This document shows, one piece after another, positions 41,561 through 54,372 of a DNA stretch of 64,000 bases. Origin of the DNA: Hymenopus coronatus (Eukaryota > Arthropoda > Insecta > Mantodea > Hymenopodidae); contig CM060900.1 in the NCBI GenBank assembly GCA_030762935.1, forward strand, positions 370,858,632-370,922,631. Reading direction: 5' to 3'. The notes under the pieces are model-generated. The model did no database searches. It saw only the letters and a list, made by a program, of their open reading frames with translations, and was not told where the DNA came from. The first letter of the stretch is position 1, and every line of letters starts with the position of its first letter. A program made the position numbers and the translations under genes.

Positions 41561-43261
41561 CGTGAGGTGACTGTGAAATATCATGCCTTTTCTAGCCTGT
41601 GTTACAAAACTTGATTATTTTTTTCCGTCAGACCAACACATAAATATCCATCAAAATCCTAAAATTAGAAATGTCCGTATTTTTTTCCAAAACAAAATTA
41701 AAACTCAAGGTCAGCACTTTGGAAAAATTTCTTGGTTAGATCTGAAAGGTGATTAAGGGATCTAATTGTACAGTAATTAACTACAAACAATGTAAGAGCA
41801 GCTTCTGCTGCTACACGTACATACGTGTTTGATAGGCTGAAATGACAATTTTGACTTTGAAGTTAAAAAGGGTTCAACTGCTTTTAATTATTTCTTGTTT
41901 TTTCCTTGACGTAAATGTGACAAGCACACATTCACGTTGCATTGGCAATATTTGCTTAGCGCACTACTAGCCTCCCCGGACACCTCTAACAACCATTCCT
42001 TAATTGTTCATTATTTAATCATACTTTTTTAAAATATCGTACACATCGCTTAGCCTTCTGTGCAATCAGGCAATTAAAAAAAAGAAGAAAAGCACTATAA
42101 ATTACCTAACTATTAAACATACAACGAGGCATCACAATGGAACACCGCATTAGCACTGCTTTCTCTATACTGCATTTAGAATTCATACCGATTCATATAT
42201 GTGTATGGCCATATGCCACAGTGTTAAGTTTGCGAAGTTGTCCAGTCATCCGAGATGTTTGTTACTGTTAGCTCTAAATAAAAAATAACTGAGTACATTG
42301 CTTAACAGGACAGTCTGCACGTACACAGAGATTTACATCTGAGACAGTTTTTCTACAGGGAACCAATATTACATTAGTTAATAGTTGCTTAAAATATCCG
42401 TCAGAAAATCCGTCATCCGTCAAAAATAAATTTTGCTCGTCATACAACTTTAAAATACGTCAAGTTGACAACCCTGCTTCTAGCAGCCAGCTGTCAGCAG
42501 AAGTTGTAAGTGACGCTTGAGCGTAGACTCTCTTCAATGCGTGAAGAAAGGAGGCCACCTGCACAGAAATATCGTCGCTACTGTAAAGAAAAGGTAGCAA
42601 GCCGATTGGTTGCACGTGTTACAGGTCAGTCACACTTGGTGGCACTTTAGTGACAGCCGGCGCATCATCCCCTCCATTGTCTCAAAAAACTCCGACCAAG
42701 TACAGTGCTGAACGGTGGTAATGAAAGTGCCAATAGCAGCATTTATAGTCGTAGTGATAGCAATAGTAATAAAATTTAGCGATAGTTCCATTTTATTATG
42801 GTCATTTACATAGATATATCTAACGAAAGATGATTCTGTTTCTATTTGAATGAATGTTTCCTTGTTTAACAACGGATATACTTCCAATTCAAAATGTTTC
42901 GTGTTTTGAAAAATGCACTGCCAAGTCCACAAGATGAATTTCGACTTTGGTACTGTATACCTAGAAGATATATTACGGCACTGCGAAAGGATAAGCTATT
43001 TCAAATACTATGGTTACCCAGAAATCCGGAATTATAGTTATGATATCTAATGAAAGCCGAATATCCTTGGATTCAGCAACTGTGGAAGAACAACTAACCT
43101 ATCATAGTTAACAATATTTAACTAGGAAGCCCGGGACTTGTTAAGTTAATCTAAGTCGCTATTGGGGTGTGTTATCTCAAAATGATTTTGTTAACGTCTT
43201 GTGGTTTTCCGGAGAAACAAAAATGTAAGTCAACCAGATTAATAACGCAACGGTATATTGA
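41561..43261. other. Nothing recognised
   Basis: AT-rich, non-repetitive as far as I can see. A 100-codon frame at 42932-42630 (minus) has no recognisable domain. Confidence 0.5.
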
Positions 43262-43690
43262 ATGGTAGCTCAGCTGGTAAGAGCAATTGCACGGAAGTTA
43301 CACGTCTACACAAAAAGTATAGATCTGGTGAAAACACACAATTTATGTCATATACAGTTTTTGTAGAGTTTTCCAAGAGATTCCCTGTTATTGGTTACAA
43401 TTTTTAACTGCTAAAACCTTTCTCAAATGGGAAATCCTCTTTCGTTTCATATCTATTTTATTTATTTCCCGGCATGCAAAGAGAACTGAATTTCAGTTGT
43501 TTCACCAACAGAGAACAGCTTTTAACAGATTTGACTATCGCATTAGGCTAGTGTATTTCCCGTCTACATTCAAGAGAGCACTTCTACTGTTTATCTCGAC
43601 TAGCACGATGTAGATAAAAGAATAACCTTTTGCAAGAATTGTTTGTTAACAGAACAGAGAGAAAATCTCAAGTGAACAGTTTGAGGACCA
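43262..43690 (+). repeat. ~0.9-kb repeat family, copy 3 (right half), with tRNA-like start
   Basis: From about 43293: CTACACAAAAAGTATAGATCT, ACACACAATTTATGTCATAT, TTATTGGTTACAATTTT, TGCAAAGAGAACTGAATTTC, GCATTAGGCTAGTGTATTTCC and CGACTAGCACGATGTAGAT. The left half is missing. Directly before it, GGTAGCTCAGCTGGTAAGAGCA (43263-43284) is a perfect-looking tRNA A-box arm, but no B box follows, so an old SINE head was probably joined to the repeat. Confidence 0.75.
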
Positions 43691-43734
43691 CAGAATCCAA
43701 TTTTTTTTTAACAAAAAGGTCCATGAGTGTGTGA

Positions 43735-43947
43735 ACAGCATAATCAAAAACGGAAAGTCAGTTAACACCAAACTTGGCGTTTAAGTTCAGTATCTTACAA
43801 GGATGCGATACGAATTTTTTCATGAAAATTCCCCCAACTTAACTACCCGTTACAAGGAACTTTTTCAAAAATATTGATTTTCTCAAAAATGGCTGTAACT
43901 CTGTTTATTAAAATACATAATGTTTAAGGTATTAAAATATATTGTTA

Positions 43948-43985
<38 letters not shown>

Positions 43986-44362
43986 TTATAGGGTTAACCG
44001 CTTCCGAGATAATCCTTGTAATTGGTTTCTATATTAAATTAATTGAACTTTTCTAAAATGGGAAGTTATTTTTCGTTTCATATGTATTTTATTTAACTCC
44101 TGGCCAAGCAAAGATAATCGAATTCAAATAATTCACTCACATAGCGACCAACATTTAAGAGATTTTGACTATCACTTAGTGACTATTTAGCCTAGTGTAC
44201 CCCATTATTTCCCTTCTACTTACAAGGAAAAGGTAATAGGGCAATTTCTACTAACCCTTATCTCGATTAGCATGATGTAGATAAAACAATAACCTTTTGT
44301 AGAAATAGCTTGTTTGCAGAATAGGTAGAGAAAGACATATGAATGGGACACATCAAGTTTCT
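43735..44362 (+). repeat. ~0.9-kb repeat family, copy 4, with internal (ATT)n
   Basis: From AAACGGAAAGTCAGTTAACACC to GACATATGAATGGGACACAT. Between TTAAGGTATTAAAATAT and GGGTTAACCGCTTCCGAGA, the block present in other copies (CCTCTTCATTCTG and following) is replaced by (ATT)n at about 43944-43986. Copy 5 follows at once in head-to-tail order. Confidence 0.87.
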
Positions 44363-45265
44363 ACTTGTATCACTGTTTACAATGTACATGGTAGGAATAG
44401 AAGTTAGTGTATTGCACCCAAAAATTCGATACCGAGATTTCACCTAAAATACATATCTTGAGGTCCCATGAATCCAAAAAGCATTTTTATAAAAAGACCA
44501 CTATGTGGTCGTGTGTGTGTGTGTGTGTGTGTGTGTAGTATATAGCGTAACTTAAAAACAAAAATAGGTGAAATACCAAACTTTGTGTTTTAGTTTAGAA
44601 TTCCTCAAGGATGCGGCACGAAGATTTTCAGAAGAAAACCCACTCTAAACTACCTCTTGCATAGAATATTTTCTAAATTTTAGATTTGTTTAAAAATGGC
44701 TTTAACGGTTTTTATTAAAATACCGTGTAAGTTTTAAACAGATTTCCATCACAAATAAAATGTAGGTATATCTGGGTTTGGGGGGGGGGATAGCCTGGAT
44801 GTACCTCTTCATTCTGTATACTTTCTTCAGAACTGATAAACTGTAAGAGCTAGACAAAAACTTACTGCAAAAAAAAAAAAAATGTAGATCTCCTTATTTC
44901 ACACAATTTGTGTACTATACATCTTTTTTGGAGTTAACCATTTCCGAAATATTCCTTGTTATTGGTTTCTATTTCAAAGCACTTATACCATTCTCAAATG
45001 GGAATTTCCCACTCCTGTTTCTTTTGTTTTACTCCTGGCCATGCAAAGAGAACAGAATTTCAACGTCAATCGCATAGCGACAGCTTTTAAACAATTTAGC
45101 AATCGCTTTAACGTAGTGTATTTCCTTATTACGTTTATACTAATAAGGAAGTAAATAATAAGCCCATTTCTACTAAAGTTTATGCTTATTAGAATGAAGT
45201 AGATGGAAGTTTTTGTAAGAATGGTTTGTTTTAGAATAGGTAGAGAAAGTAATGTGAATGGAAAC
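44363..45265 (+). repeat. ~0.9-kb repeat family, copy 5, head-to-tail with copy 4
   Basis: Starts CTGTTTACAATGTACATGGTAG and contains AGTGTATTGCACCC, a perfect (GT)n at about 44511-44536, GATGCGGCACGAAGATTTTC, TTTAAAAATGGCTTTAACGG, a G run (44776-44787), GATAAACTGTAAGAGCTAGAC, TTATTGGTTTCTATTTCAAA, GCCATGCAAAGAGAACAGAA and GTAATGTGAATGGAAAC. This is the fullest copy in the array. Confidence 0.88.
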
Positions 45266-47461
45266 TTTTTTTTATGGGTAGCAGAAATTTCAGTAATTAG
45301 TAGATTTCCTAGCACTGAAACGCACTATTGTCTAGTAATTTATAAAATCTTCATAATGTTATCTTACAGAATGAGCCAGAAAGAGATAATTCTCTCAAAA
45401 TTGGTTTGGGACATTAGATAGATAAACGTTTATAATTCCCTTTAATTACATACTAGTAAAGTAAATATATTCAACAATTTAATTTCTCACTAATGTAATC
45501 TGTTGGATGAGATGTTATAGTGAAATTGGCAATATTTTATTTATATTGAAAAAATGGATGTATTACACATCAAGCAAGTGTGTGACTGTTTCCCGATATA
45601 ACGGATGAAAAAATCAAGTTACCTACGTTTGATGAATGCAAGGTTTCGTTTTCTGACAAGCACAATTTATCTATTTGTTTTACATTAAAGAATGGAATGT
45701 ATTCTTTTAAGTTATGGACATTTTTTTTTAACGTTCTCCAGAGGGTTTTCGTCTAAATGTTTCCACTCTTCTCTGGAATATCACACAATTGCACTCTCCT
45801 TCAAGCAATAATTGCTGCACAACTGTTAAATTTTGAAGCTGTACTGGTTAACAAAACCCTAGCATATTAATATGAATTTTATAATTCATAAACTAAGAAA
45901 ATAGTTTAAATTATAATTAAGTGAGCTGTAGTGGCTGTTTGAGTCACAACTATGTTTTCTGCTGTAAACTGTTACTTATTTGGTGACAGGTTTGGAAAAT
46001 CTGAGGGTTTGATAGGTTTTGGTAACGCAAAATGAATGCCTAAATGAATTTAAGAAGCAACTTTTATTCTTAAACATGACTTTCTCAAAAGCATTATATC
46101 ATATACAAAACACATATATGTATAAATATACAACCTCCAAGTCCATTTCATTTCTACTGCTGTGATAACGGGTTCCTCAAATAGTAGATTGTAATACAAG
46201 ACATTTATTCTAACAACAATATTGATTGAATAGGTATAATGTTTACCTTCACGTGAACTACAATTTTAAACAGGACTCCACAAAAGTGCTTTACAATATA
46301 GCACAAAATGTGGTGACTTAGATACTTGTAGTAGAGCAAGTATAGAACCAAAGGACTCGTAAACGAAGTAAAAGTATTCAAAAGTAACCCCATCTGATTC
46401 GGTAGCGCCATCTTATTCACCCTATGTTTGCGTATAGCCGCGAATTTACCGGTATATCCTATAGAGGTGCCAGAACTGGATGTGCCGGTTTATTTACACT
46501 TCAACATAGGCAAGATTTATATTTAGCGTTAAATGAAAAATTTATTGAATTAAGAAAACAAAAAGTTTAGTATACTTATTTTTTTCGCGATTATTTTTTT
46601 TTTTTTTTTAGAATCCTTCATATTTTCGTGAATAATATGTTTCTAGCGATACATGTTTTTACTTTGCAGATAGAATTTGTATTTATTTCAAGTTACAAAA
46701 ATTAAACTTTATTTTAACGTACTTGCGTCTTCACATCATGAAGCTAGAAGTTGTGAAACCATGTTTACAATTACAACGAAAAGTAGCTCGCCTTGGTCGA
46801 GACGTAAATTATGGATGGCTTCCACATACGTTTCAGACAAAAGCGTCACTGTGTTTTATTTGTATTTATTTACATATTGGACGAGGCATAGACTATGGTT
46901 CCTATAAATTCTACTATACATGAATAGTAGGAGCAATAATTTATTTTTAACTATGGCAAAAGTTTATAGGTTATATTTTACCTTCAGGACAAATATTTTG
47001 AGTGTCAGTGTTATATTCTATATAAAATGTTTGAATATATAATATTTATAATTGAAATTAATGCAATTAAAGTAATTAAACACAATTCTAAATTACTTGT
47101 TTGAAAAGAGGTTAGCAGTTAAAATACCTATGTGCACGATAACAAGATACCAAATAGACATTAAAATAACAAGCAAGAAAAAGTTTTGTACTTGGCAATA
47201 GATGCAATATTAGAATTTCAAGCTAAATAAAAACGTTTAGTTTACCTTGCTTTTTCCGAATTATTTCGCTGCGAGCCGAACATGAAATATTAGAAGTTGG
47301 TGACTTTGGAAGCACAAAAAGTGCACTTATGGAACTCATGAATTCCCCGAGTGTTAGAAATATGTTGGAAGATAATTTAAAATTTTGCTACCATATGATT
47401 TTTCTAAATTGGACCACAGTAACAATAAAAGCTTTAGTTTATTTGTTTTAGCCTTCAAGGC
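45266..47461. other. Nothing recognised
   Basis: AT-rich, with a T run at about 46595-46608. Short frames only; no element ends or host exons identified. Confidence 0.5.
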
Positions 47462-47463
47462 TA

Positions 47464-48725
47464 CGAAGGGTGTTCATTAAGTCCTTAGAAAATCGAAGAA
47501 ATTACACTCATAGCATCGAGAAAAGGCTGTACTTAGCAGCGGTCGTCTCTTACCAGATGTTAACTAAAGTTTCAGCTATATCCATCAGGTTGTTTCGTTG
47601 CCATAGGCGATTGAATCAACAATCTTGTGCTTCTTTAGAAAGATGGGGGGGGGGAGGAGTCTCGTGCGGTCATCAAACACTTCTATTTAAAAGATTTAAC
47701 ACCATAAGAGAAAAAGCCGAGTCGGATGAAGCTCATGACATATATGCTCCTGCTTTTGCAACACTTCACAATTGTATAAATGAATTTAAACATGGCCGTA
47801 CATCCAAACAGGGTGAACATGTTCCGGACGTTCAGTAGAAGTGACTTCCTCCGAAATGATTAACAAAATCCAGGAAATCGTTTTGAGGGATAGAAGAATC
47901 AAAGTTTGCGAAATAACAGAGGCCGCAGGCATTTCACAAAGTACAGTGTTCTCAATTTTGCAGCACTTCGGTAAGATGGGTGCAGCTTTTGCTCTCAATT
48001 TTGAAAAAACGCAATCGTGTGATCGATTCGGAAGCTGGTTTTCCACTTTTCCAGCGCAATCCCGACGAGTTTCTGCGTCGATGCATAACTTTGGATGAAA
48101 TATGGATACACTACTACACTCCAAAGACAAAGGTACAGTTGAAACAGAGGGTCTTCAAAGGCGAACCGGCTTCAAAGAAGGCAAAGGTTGTGAAATCTGC
48201 AGACAAGGAGATGGCCTCGGCTTTTTGGGATGCACGCGGAATCATCTACCTTGGTTACTTGCAGAAAGAAATAATAATCTTGAAGAGTCTTATGCATCGC
48301 TATTGCACCGGTTAAACGGAGAAATTAAGAAATTATCCCTCACCTGGCAAAGAAAAATATTCTCTTCCATCAAGACAATGCAAGAGTGCAAGCCTGCCTA
48401 ATTTCTATTGTATAATTAAGGTTCAAATGGCTACAATATCCACCGTATTCACCAGATTTGGCCCCTAGAGACCTTTTTTATTTCTAAATTTGAAAAAGTG
48501 GTTCGGCGGAAAACGATTCACGTCTAACGAAGAGGCCATCTCCCAAAGAGATACCTATTTTGAGGAAATTCCGAAATCACACTTTTTAGAAGATTTAAAA
48601 CAGTTGGAAAAACGCTGGTAAAAGTGTATCGAGCTAAAAGGAGATTATGTTGAGAAAAAAAAAAAAATCTATCAAAAATAATTTGCTTTTCTATATTTTT
48701 CTAAAGACTTATTGAACGCCCCTCG
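47464..48725 (+). mobile_element. Mariner transposon, full length but decayed
   Basis: Left terminal repeat CGAAGGGTGTTCATTAAGTC... and the reverse-complemented right end CGAGGGGCGTTCAATAAGTC... match at 25 of 29 positions, both flanked by TA (47462-47463 and 48726-48727). 1262 bp is the usual mariner length. The transposase is in pieces across frames: AVVSYQMLTKVSAISI region, INKIQEIVLRDRRIKVCEI with AAGISQSTVFSILQH (helix-turn-helix), ITLDEIWIHYYTPKTK (first Asp), NILFHQDNARVQACLIS (second Asp) and SPDLAPRDLFLF (third Asp of D,D34D). At least three frame changes and small deletions make it inactive, although all three catalytic Asp codons are still readable. Confidence 0.93.
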
Positions 48726-48727
48726 TA

Positions 48728-49856
48728 GTTACTAAATAATACAATGCCAGCATTTAACCAGCAAAATGCATTTAAAACTAGTTACATTAATTCTGATCCT
48801 CTTTGTTGTTTTTACAAAGAGCTTTGTGACATTCTTGAACCGCTAAGCTATGGGGCAACAGAAAGCAATTTGGGGTAGTACCAGCACTCTTGTCACTGAA
48901 AGCAAAAGATGAGTCTTTTCGTGTGTTCTATTCATTCTATTGAGTTCAGATAAAAGGCGTTGAATTTGAATATGGTATTTTAACTTCAATGTTGCTTTAG
49001 TTAACTGTGAAACTTAACGCACCAATTAAAATTATCAATCTGAATTTTTAAAATAGTTGTCAACATAAAATCTTACCTCTGCGCTTCGGTTTTAGTCATA
49101 CCGTTCCAAGCTCTACTTTGTAATTTTGGTTATACAATTGCTGTGTCTTCGCTGATTTCGAAGTACGTCCTCCAGTTTTACCGAATCCACCAAGCAATTG
49201 GTATTTCAAACTCTTCCAGAGCTTCAATACTGCTAGTTGTTCGGCTTGGTTGTTCGAACACGTATTAGGTAATGTGTATCGGAGTTGATGGATTGCTTCA
49301 TTTTGAATGTAGATTACAATTCCAGCTCCTATTCCTCTTTTATTTTGACTGCCGCATATGAAAATGTGAGCTTTGTGATCTTTACCTCTAGATTTTTTTT
49401 AATTCTCGTTTTGTCGGCAGGGTCAGTTACTCCCCGTAGTTCTTTTTGTACAATTTACCTACCCACAAGACTAACCATGACTCTGAGTTTCGAGGTTCTT
49501 CTTGAATGCGAAACATACGCATTTCGCCCTAAACACGAGTAACTTGTACTTACTATCTTAATAATTTTGTAATTATCCTAATAAAAAACTTTCAAAATGT
49601 ACCGTAAATATCAACATGTACTTACTGTTACATGTACAAATGTTTCGTTAGTATTACGCGTTAGAGACAGTAAAAATAAACTTCTTGTCTCACTAAAAAG
49701 CTGTTTGTGTCTGTTTAACTTGATCTACAATTCCTTGGTAGCATTCTGATAGTATTCTTGCTTCTGTGTCTTTATAAATACCTTGCCTCCAAACTCAAGA
49801 TCACTAACGTTAAATTTCCTGTAAAATATAGTAGACGCGTTTGAAGCCCAGCTCAT
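48728..49856. other. Nothing recognised
   Basis: AT-rich, no repeat or domain seen; the 85-codon frame at 49285-49542 is not recognised. Confidence 0.5.
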
Positions 49857-50740
49857 TACTTTATCTAGCGCATATGAACAACATACCTACATGATAGAAA
49901 GGGAAGGTATTGTATTCTATACCAAGATTTCACCAGAAATACCTGTTTTGAGACCCCTGAATCGAAAATAGCATTTTTAGAAAATGGTTAGTGTGTGCGT
50001 TTCGACAGCAGAGATCAGAAACGAAAAGACCGTTAAATACCAAATTTGGCATTCGGATTTAGTATTTCCATAGCTTGCGACACGAAGATTTCCATGAAAA
50101 TTCTCCCACCCCAAACTACCCTTTACATGGAAATTTTTTCAAAAGTTTTGATTTTCTCAAAAATGGCTGTGACGATTTCAATTAAAACATTAAAGATATT
50201 TACATTACAAATAAAATTTAGATTTTTAATTTTCTGGAGGTAGTCTCTGAAGGCCTCTTTACTCTAGATGAATTTTACAATATCTTGCATAATTGGTAAG
50301 CAGAAATAGATAGAAAAACTTACTCTACATAAGATATTAATCTCGTTAAAACACACAATTTATGACATACATGTTTTTCTTGTAAAGTGGACCGTTTTCG
50401 AGATATTCTTTGCTATTAGTTGTAATTTTAAATTACGTAACTTTTCTCAAATGGGAAGACACCTTTCGGTTTGTCTCTCTTGTATTGCTGCTGGCTATGT
50501 AAAGGGAACCAACCTTCAATTGTTTCACAACGGGATGTGCCTTTAAAATATTTTGCTATCTCTTTAACCTAGTATATTCCCTTTGATTCCCTTCTACTTA
50601 CAAATAAGCATGCAATAACAGCAATACTGCTTATGTGTATCTCGATTGGCACGATGTAGATCTTCTATAAGAATAGTTTATATGTGGAACAGCTAGAGAA
50701 AGTCATTTGAATGGAACACGTCAGATATTTTCCCAGTTAT
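49857..50740 (+). repeat. ~0.9-kb repeat family, copy 6
   Basis: From ACTTTATCTAGCGCATATG through GAAGGTATTGTATTC, CCTGAATCGAAAATAGCATT, GTTAAATACCAAATTTGGC, GCGACACGAAGATTTCC, CTACCCTTTACATGGAA, GATTTTCTCAAAAATGGCTG, ACACACAATTTATGACAT, GCTATTAGTTGTAATTTTA and CTCGATTGGCACGATGTAGA to GTCATTTGAATGGAACACGT. The (GT)n tract is short (GTGTGTGCG). Closest in order and length to copy 2. Confidence 0.88.
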
Positions 50741-50978
50741 TTCCTTTCGTTCATGGTTTGTTATGATGAAATTGTATGTTGGAAGAATACACAAATAACT
50801 TAATATAGCAGAATTTTAGTGGTGTTTCGTAAGACAAGAATACCTTACTGAGGTTTTAAGAGATATCTTATACGTTTACGACCGCAGAAAAATTAATGGC
50901 ATTAATTCTATACAGTTCTTATTCTGCAAGTGAAGTCAAGCTATTATGTTGTCCTAAATCACTATATCAAATCAATTT

Positions 50979-51147
50979 TCAGCAACCGCATGTGAGATTT
51001 GTGGTGGACAAAGCGGCGCTGGGCGGGTTTTCTCCGGGTTCTTCGGTTTCCCCCGCCATCGCATTTCACCGGTACTCCATCTTCATTCATATATCATCAG
51101 TGTCACCGCCTGCGGTGCCATAAAGCGGACGTTAAACACTACCAAAG
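50979..51147 (+). mobile_element. SINE family B, 5-prime truncated, with target duplication
   Basis: Flanked by a perfect 10-bp duplication AAATCAATTT (50969-50978 and 51148-51157). Body GTGAGATTTGTGGTGGACAA, CTCCGGGTTCTTCGGTTTCC, CTCCATCTTCATT, CCGCCTGCGGTGCCATAA and GTTAAACACTACCAAAGAAA. The tRNA head is missing. Confidence 0.92.
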
Positions 51148-51157
51148 AAATCAATTT

Positions 51158-52897
51158 GTACTGTAATTTTTGAAAATATTCTAAACCAATAATAGTTATT
51201 CGGGAATTAAAATTCAGAATGTGCACTAAATATTTAGTTTAAAATCTTAGGGAGCTATTCTGACGCTGTTGACCATATAAGTTTAACACCATAATTAATG
51301 AATGTAAGTTATTTTTCTCTCTTCACCGGGCGAAATTTTCATTATTTATTTTTTGTATCGTTTCATTTAACTACACAAACTGCATTGTCACATTGACGGC
51401 ATTTTAGCGTTGGAACATCTTGCCTATGGGCAATTGTGTTTCCTTGAGTATTGTTGTCATTGGTTTTCTGTTTTTCTTTGTGTTTTATTCATTAGATCAC
51501 ACACACACACACAATACACACATTCATACTCTCATTCATACTTCTAGATTCTAGACATAATAGGAAATAATATTGGCTAGAGAAAATTTCCCACTCTCCT
51601 CACCAGCAGGGGAATAAATTTATTTTCTTTTATAAAATTCTACCCATATCCTATAACTTTTGAGAGATTCGATTTTAATCGGACACTTATGAAAATATGT
51701 TTCTCTAAGTTGCATACATAATACCGTACACAGAGGCATTTTCTGTTTCACAATATTACTTTGTTTCAAGTTTGTATGATACAAACATGGTTCGTTGATG
51801 CCATCGCTAACAATACCACGACAAAATATGCCACTCTTAAACTTGAAATACCATCATGAATAATGATAAGAAAAGCATATTACTGCACCTGAGGTGGTGA
51901 ATGCCTTGTAATCCCAAATACCCCACCCACTGAACGGTGTATTGCTGAGACAACAATAAAAGTACGACGTTGTGAAGGTATATATGTTACCGCTGGATTA
52001 TAGCGTAAATCCTTCATTTGCGAGGCAAGATGATTTTGGTGCTTCATTCTTCTTTAACGTGTTATGTCTGTTTGTGTATATATTTAATGCTTTGTTTCCT
52101 TTTCCAGCATTCTCCGTTACCTAGCGAGTAATACTACTACATGCTCTTGGTCCCAACTGCGGTTGGTTGCTTTTGGTGTTTATATTACTAGTATTACTAG
52201 ACTCCATTGCATTGACGTTGCTTTGGGACCCGATACAGCTATCTGTGCATGGACTACAACCCTCAACCATATCATGTCCATTCCTCTAGCCTAGTCATAC
52301 GGCACGGGACAGGCACTCTTTGTCAACATGTACAGAAATCTGCTATTTGTTTTTAGCGAAATTAGAGTTGTAAGAGGGCCAGAAGTAAACACACATAAGT
52401 TGCTTGAATATGTGGATGAGTTTGAAACTCACCATTTGGCTATAAGAGGAAGAAACGTACTTTACAACATATGTCATATATCTACACTTTAAAGCTCAGG
52501 GAAGGATTTTCTTCCAGAATCACAGCAATTCTAAGAAAAAAAAGGGTAAAATTATTTGGCAAAACTATAATTGGAGTTACGCAATTTACGGGTTCAGGTT
52601 CACACATACAGCCAGAATTTAGTAAAGAACTGAATGAAATGATAGCCTGTTTAATATTCCTTTCTACATATTACAAATTCTACTTTTAGATCATTTCTGC
52701 ATAAGTATACCGGCTAAAACTTCCATGCGAGACAACCCTAAGCAAAAGGTATGTATCTCTTTTCTGTGATAGTGCTAAAAATAATATTAGTAGATTTGCC
52801 GGAAATAAAGAAATAAGGGTTTCTATGAACACTTTCTTTTGACACTATACAAAAATATATTGTTATTTGTTGCAACAGAAATGTGGAAACATATACA
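51158..52897. other. Mostly unrecognised; possible very old LINE trace
   Basis: (CA)n at 51497-51510. Around 51990-51690, the minus strand gives fragments (QRRTFIVVSAIHRSVGG, CTVLCMQLRETYFHKCP) that faintly resemble the post-RT and zinc-motif part of LINE-A and LINE-B. The rest, including a 72-codon frame at 52471-52689, is not recognised. Confidence 0.4.
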
Positions 52898-54372
52898 GGT
52901 TGAACCAGAATTCAACCGCACAAACTAGCAGGATTCTAGAGGGGTCCTAGATAAACAGTTTGAGATAGGGAACCTATTGCCCCTTTTGCCAAATGTCAAA
53001 GTTATGGCATGATTTCTGTATCGCACAAAAATTTCCGTAAATTAAAATAATGTGGATGTGTGTGTCCTATTTTCATTCAGAATGCCTCAGATTTATGCCA
53101 GTAGCCGAAGGAATGCAGAATTAGTGCACAATCTATATGATATCTAAATTTATGGGCTCGCTATTTTGGTAAAATCACCTGTTCTTTGAGGGTGTGCACG
53201 CCGCTGATGACAGTTCGGTTGATTTCAGATCATATGTAGTTGTCAAGAGCCCTCTACTGTAACATACTGGTGGGTGAGTGAGATAACGGTGGCCATCGAA
53301 ATTCCCGATGTAGGGTTCGCACTGTTTTCTGAAATTTCCATTTTTTGTTTTTTAACTTTCTCATTTTTCTCAAAGAGGTACACAATTTGAGTACTACTAA
53401 TATGCTTATTTTACATTTAAACCCTCCAGTGAAAATTACTTACGAAAGACTGTGATACGTAGCATTCAATGTTAAGTGCAGTAATTCTCAAAGAAGCTAC
53501 ATAGTTAATGCAATAAAGCAATTAGGTTTGTTAAAAAAAATATGTAATATGCGCTTTGAAATGTAGTAACTGAACTATGTTTTTGGGCTAGAATAAAAAA
53601 AGCCTTGATTATTACTTAGATTCGAACAACAACACTTTGAACTTGCCCGTACATAGATATTACGATGTTTTAACCATTGAGCCACTGTGATTCTGTCAGA
53701 AGGCGGTACCGAAAATCTCGTCTAATGTATACACGTGACTTTGCTGAGAACCATGAATTGTCATTGATTTCATACTCTAAATGTATACAATTATGTGTAA
53801 GGAAAGAAATTGTTTCAACCAGGTGAGAAACGAAGATCACGCTGGACTAACATCCTAAGCTAATCTAAGCTGCGATCTTCCGAGCTCATGTGCTTAATGG
53901 CGCCACCGTTGCACATGCTTAAGAACTTTGAAACATCCTCCGTTACACCTACGAGCATCTAACACCTATATACTAATCGTACATTACATTTATTTCAGTT
54001 ATCAGTAGGAATAAATCACATTGAGTAACGCAACAAAATACGAACATTGCTCACTGTAAAATGCATAAAAGGAGACAACATAAACATAAATGTATCCAGG
54101 TAGACTAGAAGAGCTAACTCACTCACCACGTTTACCAGATGCCCACACGATAACAATAGCGCTAAATAATACCAATACGGTTGGCCCTCTGGAATCGAGG
54201 TGCTCACGTCACGGTACACTGAGGTTTGATCAGTGGCGTGCTAACCCTCAATACATTTTAAGCTGTAGCCTAGAATTTAGAACCCATATCCCATAGGTTC
54301 CTTATTTCAAACTTTATTTTGGATCCCACTACAATCCTGCCAATTTGAGCGGTCGAAATCTGGGACACAAAT
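52898..54372. repeat. Inverted-repeat structure, ~88-bp arms 1.3 kb apart
   Basis: The arm at 52898-52985 (GAACCAGAATTCAACCGCAC...GCAGGATTCTAGAGGGGTCC...GAACCTATTGCC) matches the reverse complement of 54285-54372 (AGATTTCGACCGCTC...GCAGGATTGTAGTGGGATCC...GAACCTATGGG) over nearly the whole length with scattered differences. It may be a non-autonomous element with long inverted termini, or two opposed copies of one repeat end. The interior holds a SINE but no transposase. No flanking duplication identified. Confidence 0.65.
53570..53705 (-). mobile_element. tRNA-derived SINE fragment
   Basis: Minus strand: ACAGTGGCTCAATGGTTAAA is a good A box and TTGTTCGAATCTAAG a B box about 35-40 bases later, followed by an AT-rich body. 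The first part pairs poorly as a tRNA acceptor stem, so it is probably a SINE and not a gene. Confidence 0.6.

Noticed and set aside
43263..43290. tRNA gene at GGTAGCTCAGCTGGTAAGAG
   Set aside because: Only the D-arm/A-box part is present; there is no T arm or acceptor stem before the repeat begins.
47470..48401. Separate overlapping frames treated as several genes
   Set aside because: They are pieces of one frameshifted mariner transposase between its terminal repeats.
51690..51990. Possible degraded LINE C-terminus on the minus strand
   Set aside because: Fragments resemble QR...V.SA and C..C...H...C patterns only loosely and do not line up in a single frame; kept as a remark, not a feature.
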